Positions 1 through 9,209 are shown, counted from the stretch's first letter. The stretch is DNA of 64,000 nucleotides from Brevibacillus laterosporus DSM 25 (GCF_002706795.1 NZ_CP017705.1:3098501-3162500), one strand, 5' to 3'. The notes: generated by a model not told the origin, from the sequence alone. Numbers and translations are program-made.

Positions 1-436
1 CTCGATTAGATGACCAATCTACATCATTGGGTGAAAAGATAAAATAATAGACCCCTTTTCCTTTCTGAGCAGACAATAATTTTTGGAAAAAGCCAGATCT
101 AGGCCCAATAGGTGCTCTACCTCCATCGCGTATACCTGTGGTGATGATACCGATGGATGGGCCAACGCGAATTGTTCCATCTTCGTATTTTAAATGGATC
201 ATACCGGTATGAGGGATGGATAAGGCTTCTTTTAGTGGTGATGTTACTTTGACTTGATTACCGGATTTTTGCTTTTTATCTTCAATAATGATTCCATGTA
301 CCGTTATTTGCCCGTGCGAGAAAGCAACTCGTTGTCGATTCTTAAATCCCCAGTCCCGGCATAGATGGGAAGGGAGCACGATGCCTTTGATACGGGAGTA
401 GGTAAGAAATCGTAACCGTACTGAGATGGTTTCCAT
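1..436 (-). CDS. YheC/YheD family spore-coat-associated protein, partial (C-terminus outside window)
   Basis: The reading frame is open from the ATG at 436 to the window edge (145 codons), so only the N-terminal part is present. It resembles the N-terminal domain of the 473-residue paralogue at 1563-2984: both have a VGPSIGIITTG/FGPYLGILLTS-type segment about 85 residues in, then an I/VFSPNDVDW-type segment. Known members are ATP-grasp-like proteins associated with endospores; their reaction is not established. The start is supported by AGGAGGTTAGGAG just upstream, and the gene begins 6 bases after the stop of the next YheC/YheD gene, so the three paralogues probably form one operon read leftward. 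The ATP-grasp core that would confirm the family lies outside the window. Confidence 0.85.
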   Translation of the reverse strand, partial: METISVRLRFLTYSRIKGIVLPSHLCRDWGFKNRQRVAFSHGQITVHGIIIEDKKQKSGNQVKVTSPLKEALSIPHTGMIHLKYEDGTIRVGPSIGIITTGIRDGGRAPIGPRSGFFQKLLSAQKGKGVYYFIFSPNDVDWSSNR

Positions 437-442
437 GTACTC

Positions 443-1543
443 CTAACCTCCTATACGCTTATTCAAGAGATATTCAGCGTATTTTACTGGCTGTGCGACC
501 GAATGTAATCTGGCATTCCCATCTTCAATTTGGCGGAATACCGTGCGACCTGGTCGTGAATTTACTTCAATAATCCATACATGCCCTTGCGTATCGACCC
601 CTACATCTATTCCCAGCTCTACCAAACGACCATGATTTTTTTCTAAAAAAGGGGGAAGGAGTTGAGCAAGCATACCCACTTCCTCTATGATTTGATTACA
701 TAAGTCATGTGGATAATGTTTCAGAAGGAAATCTTCTAATGGTACGGCGATTCCCCCACCGTGTAGATTAGAGGTAATGCTTTTTTTCTTCCCTACTCGT
801 ACAGCCTTTCCGGTTGTTGTCCAATTGCCTCTCCCGTTTTTCTGGACTAAAATACGTATGTCAAAGGGTAATCCATCTGTGGTGTGTAGGCTCAAATAGG
901 GTTGCAAGATGTACTTACGTCCCGTTGTTATCTTTTTAATACAGGTGAGAAGACTTTTTTTAGTGCGCAGGGTTCGTGTAAAGGGTTTATTATCCCGAGT
1001 TCTACCTATCAGTTCATACCCTTTTTTTACAGAAGAGATACGAATTACTCCACTACCATGGGTCCCGGCCATGGGTTTTATAATGACAGCCCCTTGTTCA
1101 GCCAGACTTGTTTCAAGAAGAGTAGGGTTAAAGAGTTGTGTCTGTGGTAACCATTTTTGTAAATCGTTTGATTTTATCAGCATGTTGTACACTTGCCATT
1201 TTCCCGATAATCCACGACCTAAGAAAGTGATTTTTGGATCATTTTGCAAGCGTTCGATGATCGGTCTATATTTAGCCACATGGGGTCCCATAAAATACCG
1301 ATCATAAATTAATTGTGGAAAGGGAATTTCTATGCGCTTCCAAATTTGTTCGATGAGTTCAAAACCTATTATGGTACGTGAGGTAAAATCAACCTGACGA
1401 GGAGAAAAGACGACTATGCGTATACCTAGCTTGCTTCCAATACGTGTTAAGGTGGTATAATAAGACTTTTCCCGGAAGGTTGGCTGGTTTGGCGATCCTT
1501 TGAAAATGGCCATAATTCCTAATGTTTTTTCTTGATTTCTCAT
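443..1543 (-). CDS. YheC/YheD family ATP-grasp protein (short form)
   Basis: This 366-residue protein matches the YheC/YheD endospore coat-associated family. The C-terminal two thirds carry ATP-grasp features: an IIKPMAGTHGSGVIRI nucleotide-binding segment, a YILQPYL lid strand and a VELGIDVGVDTQGHVWIIEVNS metal-binding end that contains the acidic and Asn residues. The N-terminal small beta domain of the 473-residue paralogue is absent. A GTG at 1552 also opens the frame, but AGGTGA sits 5 bases before the ATG at 1543, so I prefer that start. It lies 10-20 bases downstream of the longer paralogue and 6 bases before the next one. The peptide-ligase-like fold suggests modification of a coat component, but the substrate is unknown. 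Confidence 0.85.
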   Translation of the reverse strand: MRNQEKTLGIMAIFKGSPNQPTFREKSYYTTLTRIGSKLGIRIVVFSPRQVDFTSRTIIGFELIEQIWKRIEIPFPQLIYDRYFMGPHVAKYRPIIERLQNDPKITFLGRGLSGKWQVYNMLIKSNDLQKWLPQTQLFNPTLLETSLAEQGAVIIKPMAGTHGSGVIRISSVKKGYELIGRTRDNKPFTRTLRTKKSLLTCIKKITTGRKYILQPYLSLHTTDGLPFDIRILVQKNGRGNWTTTGKAVRVGKKKSITSNLHGGGIAVPLEDFLLKHYPHDLCNQIIEEVGMLAQLLPPFLEKNHGRLVELGIDVGVDTQGHVWIIEVNSRPGRTVFRQIEDGNARLHSVAQPVKYAEYLLNKRIGG

Positions 1544-1562
1544 TCTGATCACCTACGCTGTC

Positions 1563-2984
1563 TTATCTGTTCTTCTTTCTATAAGGTGTTGTTTGACAGA
1601 TTGGTTGGGTAAAGCCATGTAAAAAAGCGGTGTAGTTTACTAAATGTCGAACGGAAGGTCTTGCCTGTCGGGGAACAGTTTCGTTTTCGCGTAATCGTAA
1701 ACTGGTAATACATTTGGATGGTTTGCTGTTAACCTCTAATAGCCAAACCTTTCCGTTTGTATCAATACCTAGATCAATACCGAACTCTGCGAATTCACCT
1801 TGTAAAGCGTATTCTAACCGTTCAGCGATGAGCAGAGCTACTCTCTTGAGTTTGGGAATAGTTGGCTTTTTATTACGGTTCCATGGGCCACATGTTCGCA
1901 GGGCCTGTTTAGCAGTCATGATACTACCACCGCGTGCGACGTTTGAGACAATAGAATTTTGACCCGTTCGAGCAACGATGGAGGTGGTTGCCCAAATGCC
2001 TCGATTGTTCTTTTGTACCAAAACGCGAAAATCGGTTGGATTGGAGTCGATACCAATAAGGTTTAAGCCTTGTTGTAAAACATAAGGTTTTCCTTTACAA
2101 CGCTTACGTAGGAATTTTTGCAAAGAGTAGAGATTTTTTTGCCTTAAGGAGACTACCTTGTCTTTTGATACAAATCGAACACCGTATTCACCATTTGCTT
2201 TTATCAGGCGAAAAATACCCTTTCCCAAACTGCCATTAGCCGGTTTGGCGTACACGATACGATGGGTTTGTAGCATAGTTGATAGCTCGCCGTTTGGGCT
2301 AAATAACGTGGTTTTTGGCAAATAAGTGGAAACGGCTACATCATTGCGTAGGGCTTTATGGACCTGCCATTTGTTCAAGAAACGCTCATTAAAAAAGGGG
2401 ATCTTCAATAATTTACAGCGTTCCACAAAATCTACTACCTTTCCACTCTGCTCTCGTTGTCGAGAAGATAGTCGATTGTAGATTGAATGGGGGAGCGGAA
2501 GAGTAAGGTTCTGCCAGAGATTTTTCTGCCTAACGAATGCGGAAACCGTTTTATTCTCCCAATCAACGTCATCTATGGAAAAGATACAAGCGAAGCCACC
2601 TTTCTGATTGAACGTATCAACCACTTCATTAATAAAAGAAGAGAGGGAACCAAAAGGCTCATGTTTATGACCCTGTTGATAGCTAGTGAGCAAAATCCCC
2701 AAATAGGGGCCGAAATAAAGCGTTTGCTGTTGAGAATCATATCGCATGAGAAATTTGGTTCCGGTAGGAATATGGAGAGCACGAACAAGGGAAGGACACA
2801 TAGTGACATGTGAAGCCTGATCTACTCCTGTAACGCTTGCTTGCGCCTTTAATACGCCAAAGCAAACGGTGATGGAGACACCTGAGGGAATGTCTAGACT
2901 CTTCATGACATGAAGGGGGAGCTGTAGATCAGACCGTGCTTCTATGGGTATAGATGCTTCAATGATAGTGCGAACATATGACAT
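1563..2984 (-). CDS. yheD: YheC/YheD family ATP-grasp protein (long form)
   Basis: This 473-residue protein has the full two-part family layout. The N-terminal region (residues 1-115) contains FGPYLGILLTS, and the ATP-grasp core (about 205-455) contains VYAKPANGSLGKGIFRL, YVLQQGLNLIG and the metal site FAEFGIDLGIDTNGKVWLLEVNS. AAAGGGGATCATC precedes the ATG. It heads a leftward operon of three paralogues and is divergent from yheB, whose start lies about 80 bases away. In B. subtilis the yheC/yheD genes are sporulation genes; I did not find a convincing SigE or SigK promoter in the short divergent region. The symbol is by family resemblance only; which copy is orthologous to yheC or yheD cannot be settled by eye. 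Confidence 0.85.
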   Translation of the reverse strand: MSYVRTIIEASIPIEARSDLQLPLHVMKSLDIPSGVSITVCFGVLKAQASVTGVDQASHVTMCPSLVRALHIPTGTKFLMRYDSQQQTLYFGPYLGILLTSYQQGHKHEPFGSLSSFINEVVDTFNQKGGFACIFSIDDVDWENKTVSAFVRQKNLWQNLTLPLPHSIYNRLSSRQREQSGKVVDFVERCKLLKIPFFNERFLNKWQVHKALRNDVAVSTYLPKTTLFSPNGELSTMLQTHRIVYAKPANGSLGKGIFRLIKANGEYGVRFVSKDKVVSLRQKNLYSLQKFLRKRCKGKPYVLQQGLNLIGIDSNPTDFRVLVQKNNRGIWATTSIVARTGQNSIVSNVARGGSIMTAKQALRTCGPWNRNKKPTIPKLKRVALLIAERLEYALQGEFAEFGIDLGIDTNGKVWLLEVNSKPSKCITSLRLRENETVPRQARPSVRHLVNYTAFLHGFTQPICQTTPYRKKNR

Positions 2985-3064
2985 GATGATCCCCTTTCCA
3001 TAGGCGTTAGGTTAGTCTATCTTATGAGTTTTAAAAATAATTGGTTCCAGATAGGAGTAGAAAC

Positions 3065-4222
3065 ATGAATGCTTGGATAACATTACTTCTCAATGTAGGG
3101 ATTGGCTCAGCTATTGGTGGCATCACGAATGATCTGGCTATCCGTATGCTGTTTCGCCCACATCGTGAAATAAAAATAGGCAGATTTCGGGTTCCATTTA
3201 CTCCAGGACTTATCCCAAGACGGCATCAGCAAATCTCAATTGAAATGGGAAAATTAGTGGAGAATCACTTGCTAACGAGAGAAGGGGTTAGACAGGGACT
3301 ACGAGCAGCAGGAATGGAACAGAAGCTTATTCAAATAGCAGAGAGTTTCATGCAAAAATGGATAGCAAGTGATATAACCTTTCGTGAGCTAATCGAAAAA
3401 GCTATGCCAGGTGCATTATTAGATGGAGACAAGCTAGCTCCGCAAATGAGAAAAGGCATATATTCAGCCTACGATGCTCGTGTAACAAATTGGCTAAAAG
3501 GCATAGAAGACAGGACCGTAGAGTCATTACTACCCACTGAAATTTTGGATAAAGTGGAGGTACTTGTAGATCAATTTGGAGAGATGTTGATTAGCCGATT
3601 AAAGGACTATCTACAAGCACCAGAAGGTCAAGCTCAGATTCAAGCGTTGATTCGTCAATTTATTGGGGGAAGCGGGGGTATGTTTGGTGGCTTAGTGGGC
3701 ATGTTCTTAGGGGACGAGAAGCTAGTTGCCAAGATTATGCCACACTTAGAATCCATTCTAAGCAATCCACAGCTTATTGATAAATTAAAATCGACGCTTC
3801 ATGTAGAAACGAATAAGCAATTGGAGCGCCCGATAGGTGATTTCTTTGACATGCTGAGCCAAGAAGAATTGGACAAGTGGAAAGAGAAGCTGTTCGCTAA
3901 AGGTGAAGAGCTAGGAATTGGTTTGTTGGACAAGCGTGTGGGAGAGGTGCTGAGTAACTTCGAGGAAAAAATATCAACATACTGGTTACCAAGAATCGCC
4001 CATTGGTTTACAGTGAAATTAGAGGAAAATGTTGATAGATTGTTCGACTCGCTTCATATCAAGGAAATTGTTACGAAACAAGTAGAGGGATTTCCGTTAG
4101 AGCGTTTAGAGGAAATGATAATTGGTATTTCGGGTAGGGAGTTCCGCATGATTACAGTACTCGGTTTTGTACTGGGAGCAATTATTGGACTTGTGCAAGG
4201 TTTACTTAACTTTTTAACGTAA
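3065..4222 (+). CDS. yheB: DUF445 family membrane-anchored protein YheB
   Basis: This 385-residue protein of the DUF445/YheB family begins with an N-terminal hydrophobic segment containing GIGSAIGGITNDLAIRMLFRPH. The next stretch, VPFTPGLIPRRHQQISIEMGKLVENHLLT, is the family hallmark. A long helical middle follows, and a C-terminal membrane segment (VLGFVLGAIIGLVQGLLNFL) ends it. The frame is open from a TTG at 3041, but GGAGTAG lies 5-6 bases before the ATG at 3065. Function is unknown; both ends look membrane-inserted with a large soluble middle. The position next to yheC/yheD matches B. subtilis. Confidence 0.85.
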   Translation: MNAWITLLLNVGIGSAIGGITNDLAIRMLFRPHREIKIGRFRVPFTPGLIPRRHQQISIEMGKLVENHLLTREGVRQGLRAAGMEQKLIQIAESFMQKWIASDITFRELIEKAMPGALLDGDKLAPQMRKGIYSAYDARVTNWLKGIEDRTVESLLPTEILDKVEVLVDQFGEMLISRLKDYLQAPEGQAQIQALIRQFIGGSGGMFGGLVGMFLGDEKLVAKIMPHLESILSNPQLIDKLKSTLHVETNKQLERPIGDFFDMLSQEELDKWKEKLFAKGEELGIGLLDKRVGEVLSNFEEKISTYWLPRIAHWFTVKLEENVDRLFDSLHIKEIVTKQVEGFPLERLEEMIIGISGREFRMITVLGFVLGAIIGLVQGLLNFLT

Positions 4223-4340
4223 ACTACTGGAAGGTATGTAAGAGGGGCAAGGAATAAAGAGAGTAACCTTTACCAATGGAAGAAATAAAATTTTGCTGGG
4301 ACATCTTCCTCTTTCGTTATGGTAGAGAATACTTATTTTG

Positions 4341-4382
4341 AAAACAAGCGATTTGCCAAATTAATGACAAATCGCTTGTTTT
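4341..4382. terminator. bidirectional Rho-independent terminator between yheB and nhaC
   Basis: A perfect 15-bp stem pairs AAAACAAGCGATTTG with CAAATCGCTTGTTTT around a 12-base loop. T-rich flanks on both strands let it serve both convergent genes. Confidence 0.85.
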
Positions 4383-4408
4383 CTCTTAAAATCAATATTT
4401 CATTATTT

Positions 4409-5824
4409 TTACATTCCTGATGGCTCTTGTGTCTTGGATGTAGGTACCTCGTAAGGAACTCCAATTCCAGTAAAGCCGAGAATGACAGTAATAACTGGAC
4501 ACAGTAGACAGAAGAAGGTATAGGGCAAATATTCCAAGGTCCCTACTCCTAGCACTCCAGTTAAGAAGACCCCACACACGCTCCAGGGAACTAGTGGATT
4601 AACTACGGTTCCTGCATCTTCTAGCACACGGGACAAATTTTTACGGGCTAACCCTAACTTTTCGAAGCTTGGTAGAAAGGCTCTTCCCGGTAAAATAATG
4701 GAGAGATATTGCTCCCCAACTAACACATTGATACTGAGGCTTGACATGGCGGTAGAAAGAATCAATCGCCCACGAGTTTTCACAAATTGCTGGATACAGG
4801 AAACCAAATTAGAAATCACACCGATTTCATATAGGATCCCGCCCAAGCCTAACGCTAATAAAATAAGCGAGACAGAAGAGAGCATGCTTTGAAGGCCCCC
4901 ACGTGATAGTAGAGAATCCACTGCAGCTTGTCCTGTTGTTGAAACAAAGCCACTTTGCATAATCGTTAATAGAGAGACCAACGATTGATTTGGTTGAGTA
5001 ATCATGATCAATAATAAAGAGGATACAATACCTACAAATAGAGCAGGTATAGCTGGAATCCGTTTGTAAGCCATAATAAATAAAAGTAATGGTGGCAGGA
5101 ACGTGCTCCAGTGAATAAACGAACTCATTTCCAAACCTTTACGCATGGTTTCAAAATCTAGTGGAACTTGGCTAGTAACAGTGCTTCCTAGGTAAAAATA
5201 GAGTACTAAAGAAATGATAAAAGCAGGAATGGTTGTCCACAGCAAATGACGAATATGTTCAAATAAATCTACTTTTGCGACCCCAGGAGCCAGATTGGTT
5301 GTATCTGACAACGGAGACATTTTATCTCCGAAGAATGCTCCAGAAATAATCGCACCTGAAATCAATGCCAGATCAATTCCTAACAATTTTCCCATTCCAA
5401 GAAAGGCAACACCGATAGTAGCTACTGTCGTAAAGGCACTCCCAATACTAGTTCCAACGAGTGAACACATAATAAAGACTGTAACCAGAAAGTAGTTAGC
5501 GGAAATAAGAGAGAATCCGTATAAGATCATGGTTGGAATCGTACCGCAGGCAATCCAAACCGCAATTAATACCCCGATCAGCAAAAAAATTACTATAGAA
5601 GGAATACCAGAAATAATTCCTTCCCGAATTCCTTTATCCATTACCTTCCAAGGTATTTTTCTACAAAACCCAAAGGCAACGGAGATCATGATGCACAATA
5701 AGATAGCGATTTGTGGAGGAGCCTGCAGATTGAGCACTAGATAACCAATCACCACCAATAAAATGAGAATAAGGGCGAGTGAATCTGGAATTTTTGTCCA
5801 AGTAGATGATGGTTGATGCTGCAT
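4409..5824 (-). CDS. nhaC: NhaC family Na+/H+ antiporter
   Basis: This 471-residue polytopic membrane protein has about 11-12 hydrophobic segments. Recognisable NhaC features are the segment TSIGSAFTTVATIGVAFLGMG and the motif GAFFGDKMSPLSDTTNLAPG, which is strongly conserved in NhaC. It is expected to extrude Na+ in exchange for H+ across the cell membrane, supporting pH and sodium homeostasis. The ATG at 5824 follows AAAGGAGGTACTCAG. In B. subtilis nhaC (yheL) lies near the yhe genes, which fits the context. The 5' leader holds an imperfect TTTAGTG/CACTAAA inverted repeat, but I cannot assign a regulator. Confidence 0.9.
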   Translation of the reverse strand: MQHQPSSTWTKIPDSLALILILLVVIGYLVLNLQAPPQIAILLCIMISVAFGFCRKIPWKVMDKGIREGIISGIPSIVIFLLIGVLIAVWIACGTIPTMILYGFSLISANYFLVTVFIMCSLVGTSIGSAFTTVATIGVAFLGMGKLLGIDLALISGAIISGAFFGDKMSPLSDTTNLAPGVAKVDLFEHIRHLLWTTIPAFIISLVLYFYLGSTVTSQVPLDFETMRKGLEMSSFIHWSTFLPPLLLFIMAYKRIPAIPALFVGIVSSLLLIMITQPNQSLVSLLTIMQSGFVSTTGQAAVDSLLSRGGLQSMLSSVSLILLALGLGGILYEIGVISNLVSCIQQFVKTRGRLILSTAMSSLSINVLVGEQYLSIILPGRAFLPSFEKLGLARKNLSRVLEDAGTVVNPLVPWSVCGVFLTGVLGVGTLEYLPYTFFCLLCPVITVILGFTGIGVPYEVPTSKTQEPSGM

Positions 5825-6187
5825 CTGAGTACCTCCTTTTTCTGTTATTGGTAAAAAATGTTTAGTGTCACTTTAACGCTTATACGCTTTCAAGCACTAA
5901 AGTTAACTGTTTATAAAATTATTTTACCTGAAAAATAGAAAGTTTACAATTAGGTTAAAATAATTTTTGTTTTCTGTAAATTGTAAGGGTTGTAACCTCT
6001 TTTTCATTTCTTACAACTAATGGGGCGAAACAGTTAAAGTCAAAAAAACATCGGTCAGACTTTTTTGATTCGTCATTTTATTTATAATTAGTACATAGAT
6101 GGAGGAAATCGAGAGTTTGGTAGTTGTTTCATCCTTTGGTTTTAGTCATAATACTACAATGTATAATGCAGAAGAAGGGTGATGAAT
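5825..6187. other. divergent intergenic region nhaC / mscL
   Basis: This AT-rich region of about 360 bases lies between two divergent membrane-protein genes. It contains a TTTAGTG...CACTAAA inverted repeat near 5858-5905 on the nhaC side and the mscL promoter candidate at 6124-6152. I see no ORF with a ribosome binding site and no known riboswitch. Confidence 0.5.
6124..6152 (+). promoter_or_regulatory. candidate SigA promoter of mscL
   Basis: TTGTTT and CATAAT are separated by 17 bases, ending about 35 bases before the mscL start. A second TATAAT occurs at about 6161-6166 without an obvious -35 element. Confidence 0.5.
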
Positions 6188-6649
6188 ATGTGGAAAGAAT
6201 TTCGTGAATTCGCGATGAAAGGCAACGTCGTAGATTTGGCAATCGGTGTTGTGATAGGAGGAGCTTTTGGTAAAATCGTTACCTCTCTTGTTAATGATTT
6301 AATTATGCCATTAGTTGGTTTACTCTTAGGACGTATCGACTTTTCTAATCTATTTATAAATTTATCGGGGGATCATTATAATACGATAGCAGAGGCAAAA
6401 AAAGCAGGTGCAGCAACGCTTAACTACGGTATGTTCCTGAATTCTGTTTTAGATTTTCTCATTGTAGCCTTTAGTATTTTTATTGTAATTAGACAGTTAA
6501 ATAAACTGCGTAAGAACAAGGAAGAAGTAAAAAAAGAAGAAGCAGTTACAACCAAAGAGTGCCCATATTGCATTTCTAGCATTCCTTTAGAGGCAAAGCG
6601 TTGTCCAGCATGCACCTCTCAATTAGTGGATGGACATCCATCAGCGTAA
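6188..6649 (+). CDS. mscL: large-conductance mechanosensitive channel MscL with C-terminal zinc ribbon
   Basis: This 153-residue protein opens as canonical MscL: amphipathic N-helix, [26 protein letters not shown] in TM1, a periplasmic loop with an unstructured [14 protein letters not shown], and TM2 [14 protein letters not shown]. MscL forms a homopentameric pore that releases solutes on hypo-osmotic shock. After the charged RKNKEE linker it has CPYC-(12)-CPAC, a rubredoxin-like zinc ribbon that E. coli MscL lacks. The reading frame also has ATG at 6182, but AAGGG (6175-6179) is spaced 8 bases from the ATG at 6188, which also gives the usual family N-terminus. The gene stands alone. Confidence 0.93.
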   Translation: MWKEFREFAMKGNVVDLAIGVVIGGAFGKIVTSLVNDLIMPLVGLLLGRIDFSNLFINLSGDHYNTIAEAKKAGAATLNYGMFLNSVLDFLIVAFSIFIVIRQLNKLRKNKEEVKKEEAVTTKECPYCISSIPLEAKRCPACTSQLVDGHPSA

Positions 6650-6680
6650 AAGCTAAGAGGAACATGTAAGTAACCAAAGA

Positions 6681-6710
6681 TTGTCAGTTTAAAAGCAAAT
6701 CTGTTACACT
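6681..6710 (+). promoter_or_regulatory. candidate SigA promoter of yheA
   Basis: TTGTCA and TACACT are separated by 18 bases, about 38 bases before the GTG start of yheA. Confidence 0.4.
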
Positions 6711-6748
6711 ACTTACAATACATTCTATTAAAAAAGCGAGGGAATACT

Positions 6749-7090
6749 GTGAATTACGATAAAGCACATGAATTGGCACGTGCCATTAAAGATAGCGACG
6801 AGTACAAAACATTTCTTACAGCTCAACAAAACGTGAGTGCAGACCCAGATGCTAGTCGCATGTTAGCTGATTTCCGTCAAAAACAATTTGAATTGCAAAT
6901 GAAACAAATGAGCGGACAAGAAGTGGGACAAGAAGATATTGAACAAATTCAAAAATTGTATGAAACGGTTCAGATTCATCAAGATATCCGTAAGGTGCTT
7001 GAAGCAGAGCGTGTTCTTGGGCAAATTATGGAAGATGTTAATCGCATCATTGCTGAGCCTCTACAGGTTTTATACGGTATTGAAAAGTAA
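6749..7090 (+). CDS. yheA: YlbF/YmcA family protein YheA
   Basis: This 113-residue, wholly helical, highly charged protein belongs to the YlbF/YmcA (DUF964) family and is most like YheA. It starts MNYDKAHELARAIKDSDEY and has the family's LADFRQKQFELQ and NRIIAEPL segments. Its paralogues YlbF, YmcA and YaaT form a complex that matures RNase Y targets; YheA itself has no defined role. GTG is used as start, preceded by GCGAGGGAA. The gene is monocistronic, ended by the terminator at 7218. Confidence 0.88.
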   Translation: MNYDKAHELARAIKDSDEYKTFLTAQQNVSADPDASRMLADFRQKQFELQMKQMSGQEVGQEDIEQIQKLYETVQIHQDIRKVLEAERVLGQIMEDVNRIIAEPLQVLYGIEK

Positions 7091-7217
7091 TTTCTGTTTG
7101 TAAACGAAGAACTAACTGAAATGAAATGCATTTGTAATTGGTTTGTAACATTCCTGTAATATTAAGGGGATATGATAAAAACATGATGAAAACCCCCTTA
7201 AATTATATACGTGATTT

Positions 7218-7250
7218 GGTGTAACGGGCGCCGTTACACCCTTTTTTTTT
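7218..7250 (+). terminator. Rho-independent terminator
   Basis: A 10-bp stem GGTGTAACGG / CCGTTACACC with a GCG loop is followed by nine T residues. Confidence 0.9.
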
Positions 7251-7382
7251 GTCTAGGCATGGGGTAAAATTGTTGCAAGGAGCCTTTTTAAGTTAATGAA
7301 GTGCATACACGATACGACTCGTATGATGATCATATAGCATTTTTCATTGGTAAAAACGGTAAAAAAAGGGCAGGTGGCTAAC

Positions 7383-8693
7383 TTGGCAACAAAGCATGAA
7401 CAAATCATACAACATATTGATCGCCTTCCCATCGGAACTAAGATTTCTGTCCGACAGATCGCCAAGGATCTCGAAGTAAGCGAAGGTACGGCTTATCGAG
7501 CGATCAAAGAGGCGGAAGTACAAGGATATGTTAGTACCATTGAACGGGTAGGAACCGTCCGGATCGAGAAAAAGCATAAGGAAAACTTTGATCGTTTAAC
7601 TTTTGCCGAAGTAGTAAATATTGTGGATGGTAGTGTGTTGGGTGGTAAAGAAGGTTTACATAAGACTTTACATAAATTCTTGATAGGTGCCATGAAGTTA
7701 GAAAACATGGTCAAATATATTCAACCTGGTAGTTTATTAATTGTCGGAAACCGAGAGCAGGCTCATCGACTTTCCTTACAAAACGGTGCTGCTGTATTAG
7801 TGACAGGTGGATTTGATACGAGTGAGGAAGTTAAAGCGCTAGCAGACGAATTGGAATTACCGATTATTTCTACGACGTACGACACATTTAGTGTGGCTTC
7901 TTTATTAAATCGCGCTATTTATGACCGTCTCATCAAAAAAGAGATTGTCATGGTAGAGGATATTGTAAAACCCTTGGATGAGGTTCCCGTATTATTGCCT
8001 ACAGATCAAGTGAAAAAATGGCATTTGTACACAGAAAAATATAAAGAGACACGCTTCGCTGTAGTGGATGAATTTCGCCGGCTAGTTGGTATTCTTACAT
8101 CTAAAGATATCATAGGTAATGAAGACGATGTTACTGTGGATAAAGTGATGACACGTAGCCCAATTACAACGTCACCAAGGATATCTGTTGCTTCCGCCGC
8201 TCATCTGATGGCGTGGGAAGGCATCGAATTGTTACCGGTTGTGGATAATTTCAAAAAGCTACTGGGAGTCATCACACGCCAAGAAGTTCTGAAAGCCTTG
8301 CAATATATGCAAAAACAACCGCAATTAAGCGAAACCTTTCCCAATATGATCATGAGTCAGTTCCGTGAAGAAAAGGATCGGGATGAAGTAACCTATATCG
8401 GCGAAGTAACTCCTCAGATGACCAATCATCTGGGAACGATTGCAAGTGGTGTATTGACCACAGTCATGACAGAAGTAGCCTGTAATGAATTGCGCCGTCA
8501 TCGACGTGGAGATATGGTGCCAGAGAACATTACCGTATATTTCTTAAAACCAGTTCAGATTGAAAGCCAGTTAAAGATAAAACCGCGTTTGCTAGATGTT
8601 AGTCGTCGCTTTGGGAAGGTAGAAGTAGAAGTGTTCCACCGTGATCAAATGGTAGGAAAAGCAATGGTTACAGCGCAGGTTCTAGAAAGATAG
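7383..8693 (+). CDS. ytoI: CBS/DRTGG-domain transcriptional regulator YtoI
   Basis: This 436-residue multi-domain protein reads in order as follows. A winged HTH (residues about 8-62) contains ISVRQIAKDLEVSEGTAYRAIKEAE. A DRTGG domain (about 85-190) contains GSLLIVGNREQAHRL. A pair of CBS domains (about 200-315) contains DKVMTRSPITTSPRISVASAAHLM and ELLPVVDNFKKLLGVITR. A C-terminal hotdog/thioesterase-like domain completes it. CBS and DRTGG domains usually bind nucleotides, so this is probably a ligand-responsive DNA-binding protein; neither target nor ligand is known. The frame opens at a TTG at 7347, but AGGTGG lies 5 bases before the TTG at 7383. Confidence 0.88.
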   Translation: MATKHEQIIQHIDRLPIGTKISVRQIAKDLEVSEGTAYRAIKEAEVQGYVSTIERVGTVRIEKKHKENFDRLTFAEVVNIVDGSVLGGKEGLHKTLHKFLIGAMKLENMVKYIQPGSLLIVGNREQAHRLSLQNGAAVLVTGGFDTSEEVKALADELELPIISTTYDTFSVASLLNRAIYDRLIKKEIVMVEDIVKPLDEVPVLLPTDQVKKWHLYTEKYKETRFAVVDEFRRLVGILTSKDIIGNEDDVTVDKVMTRSPITTSPRISVASAAHLMAWEGIELLPVVDNFKKLLGVITRQEVLKALQYMQKQPQLSETFPNMIMSQFREEKDRDEVTYIGEVTPQMTNHLGTIASGVLTTVMTEVACNELRRHRRGDMVPENITVYFLKPVQIESQLKIKPRLLDVSRRFGKVEVEVFHRDQMVGKAMVTAQVLER

Positions 8694-8706
8694 TGCAGAT
8701 TATAGC

Positions 8707-8746
8707 AAAACCGGAGCAAGGAATTCATATCCTTCTCCGGTTTTTT
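8707..8746 (+). terminator. Rho-independent terminator of ytoI
   Basis: AAAACCGGAG...CTCCGGTTTT forms the stem, with inner pairing AAGGA/TCCTT, followed by a T6 run. Confidence 0.85.
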
Positions 8747-8834
8747 GCGCTGTGGAAACATGAAATTTTTGGGATTAATAGAAGTAGGAACTATCGTTCT
8801 TGCTAAAATCAAATGAGCATGTGCCAAGAATCTC

Positions 8835-9209
8835 TTACATACGAAAACCCATATACGTTACACCTGCGATGAATAACATAAAGATCACTACAAGTAATTG
8901 GCAAAATCCTGTACCAGAAAGGAAAAAACTACCCAATTTCCATTTTCGTTGATGCGTAATATAGTTTGGCGGAGCGGAGGGCTCCGGCTTTGGTAACTGG
9001 TCCATATAAGCTGTGACATCTAGTTTTAAAACGCTAGCGTAACTTTTCACAAATCCTTGGACATACACTTGATGAGGAATTTTAGAAAATTCTTCTTGTT
9101 CGATTGCCTCCAAATAAGACAAAGGGATATTTGTTTTTTTATGAATATCTTCTAGGCTAATCCCTTTTGAAATCCGTGCTTCTTTCATAACGAACCCAAT
9201 TCTCTCCAT
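8835..9209 (-). CDS. helix-turn-helix protein with C-terminal membrane anchor (RodZ-like N-domain)
   Basis: This 124-residue protein has a Cro/CI-type HTH at residues about 3-70, with IGFVMKEARISKGISLEDIHKKT and PHQVYVQGFVKSYASVL, the layout seen in RodZ/YmfM. A short linker and one membrane segment at the end (LLVVIFMLFIAGVTYMGF) follow. Full RodZ has a long extracytoplasmic domain; here it is missing, so this is a short RodZ-like anchor of unknown role, possibly in cell shape. The frame is open from 9281, but TTTAGGAGCAATTTGT places the start at 9209. Confidence 0.8.
   Translation of the reverse strand: MERIGFVMKEARISKGISLEDIHKKTNIPLSYLEAIEQEEFSKIPHQVYVQGFVKSYASVLKLDVTAYMDQLPKPEPSAPPNYITHQRKWKLGSFFLSGTGFCQLLVVIFMLFIAGVTYMGFRM

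Noticed and set aside
8645-8827. 60-codon minus-strand ORF after ytoI
   Set aside because: It covers the ytoI terminator hairpin and has no ribosome site.
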